Assembly (NCBI RefSeq): GCF_001467525.1
Contig: NZ_LNXS01000043.1
Coordinates: 1-64,000 of the forward strand
DNA from: Legionella anisa
Lineage (GTDB): Bacteria; Pseudomonadota; Gammaproteobacteria; Legionellales; Legionellaceae
Reading direction: 5' to 3'
DNA length: 64,000 nucleotides
Shown here in pieces: positions 1 through 9,213 of the stretch. A program made the translations under genes and the position numbers. The first letter of the stretch is position 1; each line of letters starts with the position of its first letter. A model generated the notes under the pieces. The model was not told where the DNA came from, searched no databases, and saw nothing but the letters and a program-made list of their open reading frames with translations.

Positions 1-403
1 CGTCGGTTATTGAGGCCATCTTGTGCACATTAACCGATTCTTGACATCCCCTCTCCCCAACCCTCTTCCCGCGAAGAACAGTATTACTACTCAAATTCCT
101 TGCGCGGGAGAGGGAGCAGATCGAAGCAAGATTAAGTGATGTGCCTAGATGAATGCGGAAGAGAGCCTACAAAAAAAATTTAGGGACATTACCTATTGCA
201 GGAGAGCAAAATTTTTACCGGATAGTAGTGTGCCTTCGCAGGGATGACCGCCTTTTTGACTTCGATATAGGGCGTCCATTCCTTAGGCTGGATGGATTCA
301 AGTAACAAATGAATTCTACCTGGTTAAATTTTGTGAGGCTCTCTCAGGGACAAGCCGCGGGCCGTAGAAATAAAAGAAGTGACGATCCCTCAGCCTATTA
401 TTT
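1..403. other. Intergenic left edge with repeat remnants
   Basis: No convincing gene is seen. The stretch holds an imperfect inverted repeat at about 61-114 (arms CCCTCTTCCCGCG and CGCGGGAGAGGG, one bulged base). A phrase at about 339-367 (CTCTCAGGGACAAGCCGCGG) recurs near 24.3 kb, so it is part of a dispersed repeat. Neither has coding character. Confidence 0.5.
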
Positions 404-1927
404 TTAAATAATACTTTGTGCTGATACAGCGCGTTCACAAAGAATGCGTAATGCAGCTGCAATGTGTTTTAATTCATCATTGTGTAAATGGTATTTTTTA
501 CCTAATTGAATCGGATCAGTGAAACTTAACCACACTTGACCGCTTTGGTCTTCCGTAGCCATGACCCGCAAAGGTAAATCAAGGGCGATTGCTGCATTTT
601 CTTGCATTAATACGGTCCCTTTTGCTGGGTTGCCTATAATAAGGACCTCGGTAGGAGGAAGTGATTGATTTACCTTTTGGGCTTCATTGCTGTGATCAAT
701 GTGAGCAAAGATTTTTCCGCCTTTTTGGGTAATCATATCAATTATTCGTTGAATTGTTTGGGAGACGGAATAAGGACTTTGAAGTGTCTCTGAACCAGAG
801 CCGTCTGGTGCCCCCAGTTTTATATCAAAAGCCGCTGCAATTTTACGGCCTAAGATATTTAAATCAGACAAATTCTCTTTATTCGCCAAAAGGGTGACAC
901 ACAAAAGTTCATTTGGTGCAGTAAATCGGCTTAAAAAAGCAGAGAAACCAGGAAGATTCCCTTTTATTTCCATTAATCCTGGATGGCCTGGGAATAACCA
1001 ACCCACATTCCCAGGTATGACCGTTTCATTGTCTAAGGTAATACAATGATACAGAAAATCTCTATTCTCACTTTCTTTGACTAAAATGGTTCCAGCCAGG
1101 CTGATATCCCATAAGCTAATGTCTTCCGCTGAGGCAATGACGCCGCCGTGTGCAAAAGTAGTTGTCCACGTGATTCCCGGGGCTGTATTGTTATCCGCTG
1201 TATAACCAACAGCCATTTCCGAAGGGTCTATATAAGATGGATTATGTAAAAATTCGCTGTGCTTAAAAGGAAGGGTGTTGTTGTGAACTTCGTTATTGAT
1301 TGAGGACGTGTTTTTGATAAAAAATGTACGTTTTAAACCCACACGCTCAATTTGATTTTTGGTGACATATGATTCATAACTTATACCACTGATATTTTCA
1401 ATAATGATCCCGAGTAGGTAATAATTTGAAGCGCTGGGTTGCATTTTGGTGCCTGAAGGAAAAAGCAAATTGGGATCTTTGATTAAATTAAAAATCTCTT
1501 CAGGTTTATAATCTTGATGATAAGAAAAACCTTCATATTCTGAGTAATCAGGTATTCCTGAGCTATGTGTTAATAATTGTCGAATGGTAACACCTTGCCA
1601 TGCTTGCGGAAGAGACGATAAAGAAGCGGAAATTACATCATCTAATTTCAATTTTCCTTCTTCTATTAATTGCATTATAGCAACTGCAGTAAATGCATGA
1701 GTTAATTGACCCACATGAAAGAGTGTGCGTGTCGAAACCAAACGTTTTTTTTCTGTATCAGCGAATCCATAACCGACTACTCGCGTAATATATGGGGCTT
1801 GAACAATCGCCAGAGATATTCCCGGAATATTATTTTCTTCCATGTACTCTATTATGAGATCATCTACAGATTGGCCTCGATAAAGAGTATGAAAATCGCC
1901 GCGGCTACTACCAGGGTGGGTGTTCAT
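404..1927 (-). CDS. Serine-beta-lactamase-fold protein lacking catalytic residues
   Basis: The first 370 or so residues follow the class C beta-lactamase / esterase EstB fold. The segment TLFHVGQLTHAFTAVAIMQL matches the usual TLFRIGSVTKxFTA active-site helix, and LLTHSSGIPDY is the usual downstream signature. The nucleophile Ser and general-base Lys of the SxxK motif are replaced by Gln and His. The YSN motif is replaced by Pro-Ser-Ala, and the third-motif region reads KGNLPGFS. It therefore looks like a non-catalytic homologue, perhaps a binding or scaffold protein. The roughly 130-residue C-terminal part is unassigned. I chose the ATG at 1927 because GAAAGGAAT sits just upstream; an in-frame upstream ATG lacks a ribosome site. 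It is transcribed away from the antiporter gene. Function unknown. Confidence 0.8.
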   Translation of the reverse strand: MNTHPGSSRGDFHTLYRGQSVDDLIIEYMEENNIPGISLAIVQAPYITRVVGYGFADTEKKRLVSTRTLFHVGQLTHAFTAVAIMQLIEEGKLKLDDVISASLSSLPQAWQGVTIRQLLTHSSGIPDYSEYEGFSYHQDYKPEEIFNLIKDPNLLFPSGTKMQPSASNYYLLGIIIENISGISYESYVTKNQIERVGLKRTFFIKNTSSINNEVHNNTLPFKHSEFLHNPSYIDPSEMAVGYTADNNTAPGITWTTTFAHGGVIASAEDISLWDISLAGTILVKESENRDFLYHCITLDNETVIPGNVGWLFPGHPGLMEIKGNLPGFSAFLSRFTAPNELLCVTLLANKENLSDLNILGRKIAAAFDIKLGAPDGSGSETLQSPYSVSQTIQRIIDMITQKGGKIFAHIDHSNEAQKVNQSLPPTEVLIIGNPAKGTVLMQENAAIALDLPLRVMATEDQSGQVWLSFTDPIQLGKKYHLHNDELKHIAAALRILCERAVSAQSII

Positions 1928-2263
1928 TTTGTTATTCCTTTCTATATGCCACAAACTATTTTTAGTATAGATGAGGATTGAGGTATTGCGGCAAGAGTGA
2001 GTGAAATAGGGCCTTGGATTCTAGGTGTCAATCGCTTGGTTCCGCTTCGTAGCAGATAGCTCCGCTTAATTATGTATTTGATGTTTCAAGTAAATTTACT
2101 ATATTGAATAAATATAGGATTGTTTGAGTTAACTTCTTTCAATTTAATCAGTACTGTTTAATGATTAAGGAAAAACGGTTCATTTTTTCATACTGATAGA
2201 TTAATAAATATGCATGTGAACAGCAGTTTCTAAAGAATATGGATTTAAAAAGGATACTTTGGT
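1928..2263. other. Divergent intergenic region
   Basis: This AT-rich spacer lies between the leftward beta-lactamase-fold gene and the rightward antiporter gene and must carry promoters for both. I see no structured RNA, strong inverted repeat or unambiguous promoter box. Confidence 0.4.
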
Positions 2264-3970
2264 ATGCATCATGCGCTTCCTCTGATCACTACAGTTGCAA
2301 TGGGATTTGCTCTAGCATTAATCCTGGGATTTATTGCGGTACGATTTAAAATTCCTGCCTTGGTAGGTTATTTATTAGCTGGCGTCGCTATGGGGCCATT
2401 CACTCCAGGGTTGATGGCAGATGTTGAAATTGCTCAGGAACTTGCGGAAATTGGCGTCATGCTCCTTATGTTTGGAGTAGGCTTGCACTTCTCATTGTCT
2501 GATTTGCTGCATGTTCGGAAGATTGCCATTCCGGGAGCGATTGTGCAAATGATTGTAGCAACAATATTGGGTGGTTGTACTGCCATCATGTGGGGTTGGA
2601 ACTATGGCTATGCCTTGATTTTTGGACTTTCTTTATCCGTTGCAAGTACGGTTGTATTATTGAGAGCACTTGAAGAACGAGGCATGTTGGGAACAATTAA
2701 TGGGCATATTGCAGTAGGCTGGCTTCTGGTTGAAGATCTGGCTATGGTTGTTGTGTTGATATTACTCCCGCCATTATCCCAATGGTTAGGCAATAGTCCA
2801 TCAGTCAGTATCCACAAGCCACTGTGGTTTGTCCTTGGTCTTACTCTCATAAAAGTTTCCACTTTTATTGCTCTGATGTTCCTAGTAGGGCGGCGATTTT
2901 TTCCCAAATTGCTTTGGCATGTTGCCCGTACAGGATCACGCGAGTTATTTACTTTGTGTGTTGTTACCGCAGCAATTAGTATTGCCTATGGAGCTGCTAA
3001 ATTGTTCGGGGTTTCCTTTGCTTTAGGTGCTTTTTTTGCTGGGATGATCATGAGGGAGTCCGCCTTTAGTCATCGTGCGGCCGAAGAGTTGTTGCCACTG
3101 CGGGATGCATTTGCTGTATTGTTTTTTGTTTCGGTCGGCATGTTGTTTAACCCTGCTGTTTTAGTGGAGCAACCACTGCAAGTATTAACTGTTGTAGGTA
3201 TTATTGTTATTGGAAAATCAATTGCAGCATTTATTCTCGTTCTCGCTTTTCGTTATCCATTACAATCGGCATTAGTTGTATCAGCAAGCTTGGCGCAGAT
3301 CGGTGAGTTTTCTTTTATTCTCGCTGAACTTGGAACGCGCTTGGGTCTTCTTCCTATAGAAGGACGAAGTTTTATTTTAGCTGGTGCATTGATCTCAATA
3401 GCCATTAATCCGCTTATATTTAAACTAATTACCCCTATCCATATATGGGCAACAACTCAATCTAAATTGACGGAGATTTTTGAGCGTTCAAAAGATCCTT
3501 TAACTGAGTTACCTTTAACTACTACAGAAAACTATCTTGCAGGACACGTTGTTCTGATAGGATATGGACGAGTGGGAAAGCGTGTTGCTCGGTTACTTTC
3601 TGAAAAAGCGGTTCCTTATGTGGTAATCGATGATAATCGAGAGCTAATAGAACGCTTGCGAGTTTCTGGTATACCCGCGGTTTATGGCGATGCATCTAAG
3701 CCTTCTGTGCTGATTCAAAGCCATATTGCTCGTGCCAGTATGCTTATTATTGTAATATCAGATACGGTGCATGTAGGAAAGATGATTCAATATGCTAATC
3801 AACTCAATCCAGAAATTGAAATTGTTATCCGGACACATAATGAGGAAGAGGCTACGTTATTACAAAAAGAAATCAACGGAAAAGTGTTTTTTGCCGAGGG
3901 TGAAATAGCAAAAAATATGGGACTTTATGCCTTGAATCGATATGGAAAATTGCCAACTTCAAAAAATTAA
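2264..3970 (+). CDS. ybaL: YbaL/Kef-type cation:proton antiporter with RCK domain
   Basis: This is an inner-membrane CPA2-family monovalent cation/H+ antiporter. About 390 N-terminal residues are almost entirely hydrophobic helices, with family phrases such as LVGYLLAGVAMGPFTPG, MLLMFGVGLHFSL, ASTVVLLRALEE and LPLRDAFAVLFFVSVGML. After a linker comes a TrkA-N/RCK nucleotide-binding domain (about residues 415-540) with the Rossmann motif GYGRVGKRVA. The 568-residue length fits E. coli YbaL (558), which it resembles along its whole length, and it starts with the same MHHA. RCK domains gate such transporters through NAD(H) or similar ligands; the physiological ion cannot be read from sequence. 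It appears to be a single-gene unit. Confidence 0.93.
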   Translation: MHHALPLITTVAMGFALALILGFIAVRFKIPALVGYLLAGVAMGPFTPGLMADVEIAQELAEIGVMLLMFGVGLHFSLSDLLHVRKIAIPGAIVQMIVATILGGCTAIMWGWNYGYALIFGLSLSVASTVVLLRALEERGMLGTINGHIAVGWLLVEDLAMVVVLILLPPLSQWLGNSPSVSIHKPLWFVLGLTLIKVSTFIALMFLVGRRFFPKLLWHVARTGSRELFTLCVVTAAISIAYGAAKLFGVSFALGAFFAGMIMRESAFSHRAAEELLPLRDAFAVLFFVSVGMLFNPAVLVEQPLQVLTVVGIIVIGKSIAAFILVLAFRYPLQSALVVSASLAQIGEFSFILAELGTRLGLLPIEGRSFILAGALISIAINPLIFKLITPIHIWATTQSKLTEIFERSKDPLTELPLTTTENYLAGHVVLIGYGRVGKRVARLLSEKAVPYVVIDDNRELIERLRVSGIPAVYGDASKPSVLIQSHIARASMLIIVISDTVHVGKMIQYANQLNPEIEIVIRTHNEEEATLLQKEINGKVFFAEGEIAKNMGLYALNRYGKLPTSKN

Positions 3971-4026
3971 AATAATAGGTGATTGGTAAAAATCAATACA
4001 AGATGTATTCTTATTCTCCTCTAAAC

Positions 4027-4151
4027 GCTGTTTACGACTCGCTATCTTGAGCCAAAATGCTGCGATTTTAGAGTACTGAAACGGGGTCGAAGTATGTGCG
4101 CATCGGAGCACATAAAATTGCAGCATTTTGGTCAAGAGCGTAGAATTGTAA
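4027..4151. repeat. Palindromic repeat, family R2 (copy 1)
   Basis: The left arm contains CTTGAGCCAAAATGCTGCGA and the right arm TGCAGCATTTTGGTCAAGAG; they pair along about 35 bp. The element lies between the antiporter and GNAT genes. A second copy at 40639-40781 shares the CTATCTTG-CCAAAAT framework but has a different, still self-complementary, core. Confidence 0.7.
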
Positions 4152-4172
4152 AAAATTATTGGGTATTTAAAA

Positions 4173-4640
4173 ATGATAAGAATTGATCTTTTGCAAAATA
4201 ATCTTGATGCGATCCCTGAGCTTGCCCTCATTTGGCAAGAAGGTCTTGGAAGAATTTGGTTGCCCGATGTGCCGCTAGAAGTTGTAGAACAGCGTTTTCG
4301 TGATCATGCAAACCACGACAAGTTGCCAATCACTTTTGTTGCATTTGATGAAGAAATGCCGGTAGGTATGTGCAGTTTACGTGAAAATGATGGTATCCGT
4401 CCTGATTTAATGCCCTGGCTTGGCTCTTTATCCGTAAAACCCGCATATCAACGGCAAGGACTTGGTAAACGTCTTATTGATGTAACGAAAGAGCAAGCAA
4501 AAAAAATGGGATATGAAGTGCTTTATCTTTTTGCGTTTGATCAAACAATTCCGAAGTACTACCAATCATTAGGATGGAAAATTATAGGTACAGACCGTTT
4601 TAAAGAACACCCTGTCACAGTAATGAAAATTATAATGTAA
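4173..4640 (+). CDS. GNAT-family N-acetyltransferase
   Basis: The 155-residue protein is a single Gcn5-type acetyltransferase domain that would move an acetyl group from acetyl-CoA to an amine. The acetyl-CoA loop is visible as QRQGLGKRLIDV (R/QxxGxG/A), preceded by the beta-4 strand phrase LGSLSVKPAYQ. The C-terminal half has YYQSLGWKIIG, typical of the family end (Y-x-x-x-G-F/W). The substrate cannot be predicted. It stands alone between two intergenic repeats and the CsbD gene. Confidence 0.88.
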   Translation: MIRIDLLQNNLDAIPELALIWQEGLGRIWLPDVPLEVVEQRFRDHANHDKLPITFVAFDEEMPVGMCSLRENDGIRPDLMPWLGSLSVKPAYQRQGLGKRLIDVTKEQAKKMGYEVLYLFAFDQTIPKYYQSLGWKIIGTDRFKEHPVTVMKIIM

Positions 4641-4834
4641 ACCCCCATTAATCTATCGTAGACCTTTAGAAATCCTGCGACGAACGTTAATTTGATCGTC
4701 AAGATTTTGCCAATATCCTGAGTCTCTGAGTTAGTTTCTTTGCTTTTTCAAAAATTATTGACTAGCCTTTATTGGGGCTAATAAGAACCATGTTCAATTT
4801 TATTAGCGGAAAAAAATTATTAGGGAGAATTAAA

Positions 4835-5038
4835 ATGAATCAGAATATTTTTCAAGGAAAATGGATGGAAATAAAAGGCCAAATGAAACAATTTTGGGGT
4901 AAGCTCACAGACGATGACTTAAAACAAATTGAAGGCAATCAACAAGAAATTTTTGGAAAACTTAGAAAACATTACGGTTACACTGAAGAACAAGCTAAAA
5001 AAGCGGTACACGATTTTCAAAAGAAAATGCATCATTAA
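4835..5038 (+). CDS. CsbD-family stress protein
   Basis: This 67-residue, highly charged cytosolic protein has the CsbD layout: an N-terminal FQGKWMEIKGQMKQFWGKLTD segment followed by DLKQIEGNQQEIFGKL and a short helical end. CsbD-type proteins are abundant under general stress or in stationary phase in many bacteria, but their biochemical role is unknown. The ATG at 4835 has GGGAG eight bases upstream. An earlier in-frame ATG at 4772 would add 21 residues that have no family counterpart. The gene is followed 39 bp later by the PRC-barrel gene, so the two are probably cotranscribed. Confidence 0.87.
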   Translation: MNQNIFQGKWMEIKGQMKQFWGKLTDDDLKQIEGNQQEIFGKLRKHYGYTEEQAKKAVHDFQKKMHH

Positions 5039-5077
5039 AATTTAAAAAAGAGATTTCACATTAAAAGGAGCTTTAAC

Positions 5078-5419
5078 ATGGAAAACAGAGGAATTGTTAA
5101 ATCTGGTGAGCTTACAGGTTCTAAAGTAATGAATCCAGCTCATGAAAATCTAGGTGAAATTGCTGAGGTTGTTATCGACAAACAATCTGGAAAAGTAAAT
5201 TATCTTGTATTAGATTTTGGTGGTTTTCTAGGATTTGGAAATAAATATTTTGCTGTACCCTGGAATTTATTTTTGTACGACAATAAAGATGATTGTTTTA
5301 TTCTCAATGTAGATAAAAAGCAGCTGAAAGATGCTCCTGGCTTTGATAAGGATCATTGGCCTAATTTTTCTACGCCTGAATTTAAAACTAAAATAACCGG
5401 TTTCTATACAGGAAGGTAA
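5078..5419 (+). CDS. PRC-barrel domain protein
   Basis: The 113-residue protein is essentially one PRC-barrel (residues about 8-80), with the typical beta-rich pattern GSKVMNPAHENLGEIAEVVID, GKVNYLVLDFGG and FAVPWNLF. In other bacteria such free-standing domains are linked to stress responses, RNA processing or photosystem assembly; nothing here singles one out. AAAAGGAG lies eight bases before the ATG, a strong ribosome site. The CsbD-like gene upstream and the tiny Cys-rich ORF downstream suggest a small stress-related operon just before the cyanophycin genes. Confidence 0.88.
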   Translation: MENRGIVKSGELTGSKVMNPAHENLGEIAEVVIDKQSGKVNYLVLDFGGFLGFGNKYFAVPWNLFLYDNKDDCFILNVDKKQLKDAPGFDKDHWPNFSTPEFKTKITGFYTGR

Positions 5420-5423
5420 GAAA

Positions 5424-5519
5424 ATGTCAGAGCATACTGGCTCCGCTGTCAAGCCATTTGCTTTTGCAACAAAGCATTGCTGTGGCTGCACACAAATCAC
5501 ATGTGATGTTAAAAAATAA
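5424..5519 (+). CDS. Candidate 31-residue Cys-rich peptide
   Basis: A short ORF starts four bases after the PRC-barrel stop. AGGAAGG sits six bases before its ATG, a good translational-coupling arrangement. The predicted product is 31 residues with the cluster C-C-G-C followed by C-D-V-K-K at the end, which could bind a metal or form disulphides. It is immediately followed by a strong stem-loop. I do not recognise it, and a 31-codon ORF can occur by chance. The ribosome site, position and terminator support it. Confidence 0.45.
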   Translation: MSEHTGSAVKPFAFATKHCCGCTQITCDVKK

Positions 5520-5522
5520 TCC

Positions 5523-5558
5523 TTTTATCTGCATTTTTTCTAAGAAATGCAGATAAAA
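5523..5558. terminator. Perfect 14-bp stem-loop after the CsbD/PRC unit
   Basis: TTTTATCTGCATTT (5523-5536) pairs perfectly with AAATGCAGATAAAA (5545-5558) around an 8-base loop. With its T- and A-rich flanks it can act as an intrinsic terminator in either direction. It would end the CsbD/PRC/small-ORF transcript before cphA. Confidence 0.6.
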
Positions 5559-5710
5559 TCTCCTAAAAATCATTTTTTTTCAAATAATTAATTATTATCC
5601 TTAGTTCACCACGATGCACAAATCAGTTATTTTTAAAATTTGAAGAATGTAAAAATTCTTCCTATGCTAAAAAGAGTTTTTAGTAATTCATTTTATGCCA
5701 AGGAATGCGA

Positions 5711-8350
5711 ATGAACATTTTAAAAACCCAAGTCTTAAAAGGACCTAATTATTGGTCGAACTACAGAAAAGAACTCATTGTTATTAAACTTGATTTAGGA
5801 AAATATGAGGAACTCCCTACGAATCTTTTAGTTGGGTTTAAAGAGCGACTGATAGAGTGTCTTCCAAGTTTACACGGCCATCGTTGTTCTTTGGGAGTTG
5901 AAGGTGGATTTTTAAAACGGATAGAAGAAGGTACTTGGTTAGGGCATGTGATCGAACACGTTGCGTTGGAGTTGCAGTGTCTCGCAGGAATGGAATGTGG
6001 TTTTGGCAGGACTTATGGGACTAAAGATCATGGTGTTTATCACGTCATTTTTGCATACCAAATTGAAGAAGCAGGTTTGTATGCAGGAGAAGTTGCGGTT
6101 AACTTCATAAACTCTATTGCAGAAGGCAAAGAATATCCTCTTGATGAGGCAATTAATCACTTAAAGGAAATTTTTAAAAAACAGGGATTAGGACCCAGTA
6201 CCCAGGCGCTTGTCGATGAAGCTAAAAAAAGAAAGATTCCTTGGAAACACTATGAAAACACTTCTCTAATTGTATTAGGATATGGGCGAAATCAAAAAAA
6301 GATTTGGGCCTCCGTATCTTCGAAAACAAGCTCTATCGGTGTGGATATCGCTTCTGATAAAGAGCTTACCAAGCAGATTTTAAGCACAAATTTTATTCCA
6401 ACTCCCAAAGGGATGGTTATTAGGGATGAAGAGGAACTCGAAGAAGCAATAAAACAATTGGGGTTCCCATTAGTGATTAAGCCATACAACGGGAATCATG
6501 GGAAAGGGGTAACTACAAACATTACGGATCGAGATAAAGCAAATTTTGGCTATGAACGTGCAAAAAAAATTTCCAATGAATTAATAATTGAACGTTTCAT
6601 AACTGGGAAAGATTATCGATTCTTAGTGGTAAATTATAAAGTGGTCGCTGTAGCTGAAAGAACCCCTGCTCAGGTTAGAGGGGATGGGAAACTTACAATT
6701 AATCAATTAATTCAGCAGGCAAATGAAGATCCAAGTCGAGGCGATTCTCATGAAAACATGCTGACAAAAATCAAGATTGACGAATGCACATTCTCTATTT
6801 TAAAACAAAATAATCTGACTCTTGAGAGTATTTTACCCGAGAATCATATTTTATACTTAAAAGAAACTGCAAACTTAAGTTCTGGTGGAACAGCTAAAGA
6901 TGTAACCGATGTGGTTCACCCTTTTAACATGTTTCTTGCAGAACGTGTAGCTCGACTTGTAAATTTGGATATTTGCGGAATCGATGTGATTTCAAATGAT
7001 ATAACTTCTCCTTTGAATGAGAATCATGGTGCCATTATCGAAGTAAATGCTGGACCGGGATTACGAATGCATTTATCGCCTAATGAAGGTATGCCACGTA
7101 ATGTAGCTGAACCCATTTTGAATATGCTTTATCCACCTAATTTAACTTCAAGGATTCCAATCGTCGCAGTTACAGGTACCAATGGAAAAACATCAGTGGT
7201 TCGCTTGATTGCTCATCTTGCACGTTTTGCAAATCATCACACGGGTTATACTACTACAGACGGCATTTATATAAATAATAAATTGATTTATAACGGAGAT
7301 TGCAGTGGCCCTGCCAGCGCACAAGCAGTTTTATATGATCCTGAAGTGGATTATGCAGTATTAGAGTGTGCGCGAGGCGGAATTTTACGTTCAGGCTTAG
7401 GATTTGATGAGTGTGATATTAGTGTGATTACTAATGTTACTGAGGATCATTTGGGTTTAAATGAGATTCATACTCTTGAGGAATTGGCTCAGGTCAAAGC
7501 AGTTGTTGCGCGTAGTACGAAAGAAACAGGATATGCTATTTTAAATGCCGATGATAATTTAACCTATGATTTAAGAAATGATTTAACCTGTAACATTGCT
7601 TTTTTTAGTATGTTTGAAAGCCCTCGTATCAGGAAACACTGCAGTTTAGGTGGGTTGGCGGCTTATCTTGATCAAGGACATGTTATCGTGCAACGAGGCT
7701 CTGAGCGAACTGTTTTGGCTGATGTAAAATCAATACCACTTAGTTTTCAAGGCACTGCAAGCGGTATGATTCTGAATATACTCGCTGCAACATTAGCGGG
7801 GGTTATCAGTCATTTCTCTTTAGAGAAAATAAAAGAAGCACTGCAAATTTTTTATCCTACTGTCGAAAACCTTCCTGGCAGAATGAATCTTTTTAAATTC
7901 CCTCATTGCCAAGTCATGGTCGATTATGCTCATAACGAAGGTGCATTTTGTGAATTAAAAAATTACCTTGATTCAATTCAGTGTGCTAAAAAAATTGGGA
8001 TTATAGGGGCGGTCGGTGATCGCCGTGATGAGGACATAGAAAAGCTGGGCTATCATGCTGCTTCCATGTTTGATGAAATCGTCATCCGTCATGATAAAGA
8101 TGGAAGAGGGCGAACTCATCATGAAATAAATCGTCTTATTGTTGCAGGAATACTTCGATCGAATTTTAAACCGTCTTTAAATATTATTTCAGATGAACTC
8201 GAAGCCATTGAATATGTGATGGGAGTCGCAGAACCAAATACGTTTATCTTTTGTGCGGTTGAAGATGTATTTGCAACAACTCATTTTCTCAAGCAAATGG
8301 AAAAACAACTGATAATCGCGAACGAGGTTTATAATGACACCCAAAGCTAA
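5711..8350 (+). CDS. cphA: Cyanophycin synthetase
   Basis: This enzyme makes cyanophycin, a polymer of a poly-Asp backbone with Arg side chains, from Asp, Arg and ATP. The 879-residue protein has the canonical layout. An N-terminal domain opens with ILKTQVLKGPNYWS. A central ATP-grasp domain (about residues 210-480, with LVIKPYNGNHGKGV and EVNAGPG) follows. The C-terminal part is a Mur-ligase-like domain starting at the P-loop GTNGKT (489-494) and continuing with DYAHNEGAF. Length and domain set match full CphA1 rather than the shorter CphA2. Two ATGs are possible. The one at 5711 has AAGG seven bases upstream, whereas in the one at 5705 the AAGG almost touches the codon. Its end overlaps cyanophycinase by 17 bp. 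Confidence 0.95.
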   Translation: MNILKTQVLKGPNYWSNYRKELIVIKLDLGKYEELPTNLLVGFKERLIECLPSLHGHRCSLGVEGGFLKRIEEGTWLGHVIEHVALELQCLAGMECGFGRTYGTKDHGVYHVIFAYQIEEAGLYAGEVAVNFINSIAEGKEYPLDEAINHLKEIFKKQGLGPSTQALVDEAKKRKIPWKHYENTSLIVLGYGRNQKKIWASVSSKTSSIGVDIASDKELTKQILSTNFIPTPKGMVIRDEEELEEAIKQLGFPLVIKPYNGNHGKGVTTNITDRDKANFGYERAKKISNELIIERFITGKDYRFLVVNYKVVAVAERTPAQVRGDGKLTINQLIQQANEDPSRGDSHENMLTKIKIDECTFSILKQNNLTLESILPENHILYLKETANLSSGGTAKDVTDVVHPFNMFLAERVARLVNLDICGIDVISNDITSPLNENHGAIIEVNAGPGLRMHLSPNEGMPRNVAEPILNMLYPPNLTSRIPIVAVTGTNGKTSVVRLIAHLARFANHHTGYTTTDGIYINNKLIYNGDCSGPASAQAVLYDPEVDYAVLECARGGILRSGLGFDECDISVITNVTEDHLGLNEIHTLEELAQVKAVVARSTKETGYAILNADDNLTYDLRNDLTCNIAFFSMFESPRIRKHCSLGGLAAYLDQGHVIVQRGSERTVLADVKSIPLSFQGTASGMILNILAATLAGVISHFSLEKIKEALQIFYPTVENLPGRMNLFKFPHCQVMVDYAHNEGAFCELKNYLDSIQCAKKIGIIGAVGDRRDEDIEKLGYHAASMFDEIVIRHDKDGRGRTHHEINRLIVAGILRSNFKPSLNIISDELEAIEYVMGVAEPNTFIFCAVEDVFATTHFLKQMEKQLIIANEVYNDTQS

Positions 8351-9191
8351 ATTATTAATTATCGGTGGTGCTGAAGATAAGGGTTATAATGAACCATTGG
8401 ATATTACGGAACAAAATAAAGAATTTACTCGCTATGAAATTTTAAATGAATTATTACCCCCATCGAATAAGAAAATAGAAATTATTACAACGGGTTCAGA
8501 AATTCAGGATGAAGTAAAACAAATCTATCAAAATGTTTTCCATAACATGGGTTATACCAACATAGGATTTATTCCTATAAAAAATAGAAGTGAAGCGCGT
8601 CATGAAGAATATTTAAAAAGAGCAAAGGATGCGGGGGCTATTTTCTTTACAGGAGGAGATCAGTTTCGTCTATCCACAATATTGGGTGGTACTCCTATAG
8701 TCGACATTATTAAAGAACGCTATATGAAAGATAGTGATTTCATTATTGCCGGAACCAGCGCTGGAGCTATGGTTATGGGTACAGTCATGATTACAGGAGG
8801 CGGTTTATCAGAAGCGTTAAGGTATCTCAATTTATTAACTTCTTCAGGATTAGGGATTTTACAATCGTGTGTTATTGATACTCATTTCATAAAAAGAGGA
8901 CGATTTAGTCGCTTGGCACATGCCATTATCATGAACCCAGAACAATTGGGTATTGGTTTAGGTGAAGATACTGCTCTGGTTATTCGCAATGGAACGGATG
9001 CAGAATGTTATGGCTCAGGTATGGTTGTCATTATTGATGGTAGAAATATTAATCAAACAAATATTACGGATGTTGAAGAAGGAGAGCCTGTATTTGTTGA
9101 AAATTTAATCGTTCACCTTTTGGTAAAGGGATGTCAATTTTCAATTGCAGATCGTATTCTGGCGAATCCTGCGATCCCTCTAAGTAAATAA
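8334..9191 (+). CDS. cphB: Cyanophycinase
   Basis: This S51-family serine peptidase hydrolyses cyanophycin to beta-Asp-Arg dipeptides. The nucleophile elbow GTSAGAM is present with Ser at residue 142, and the substrate-pocket phrase FFTGGDQFRL precedes it. The 285-residue length is normal for bacterial enzymes. I see no convincing signal peptide, which fits the intracellular form of the enzyme and a cytoplasmic storage granule. The start lies inside the last codons of cphA, so the two are translationally coupled. The dipeptide product is the substrate expected for the next gene. Confidence 0.94.
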   Translation: MTPKAKLLIIGGAEDKGYNEPLDITEQNKEFTRYEILNELLPPSNKKIEIITTGSEIQDEVKQIYQNVFHNMGYTNIGFIPIKNRSEARHEEYLKRAKDAGAIFFTGGDQFRLSTILGGTPIVDIIKERYMKDSDFIIAGTSAGAMVMGTVMITGGGLSEALRYLNLLTSSGLGILQSCVIDTHFIKRGRFSRLAHAIIMNPEQLGIGLGEDTALVIRNGTDAECYGSGMVVIIDGRNINQTNITDVEEGEPVFVENLIVHLLVKGCQFSIADRILANPAIPLSK

Positions 9192-9213
9192 TTTAAAAAA
9201 ATGGAATACGGTA

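Noticed and set aside
1706..1981. 91-codon frame on the plus strand
   Set aside because: It lies entirely antisense to the conserved part of the beta-lactamase-fold gene and has no family resemblance.
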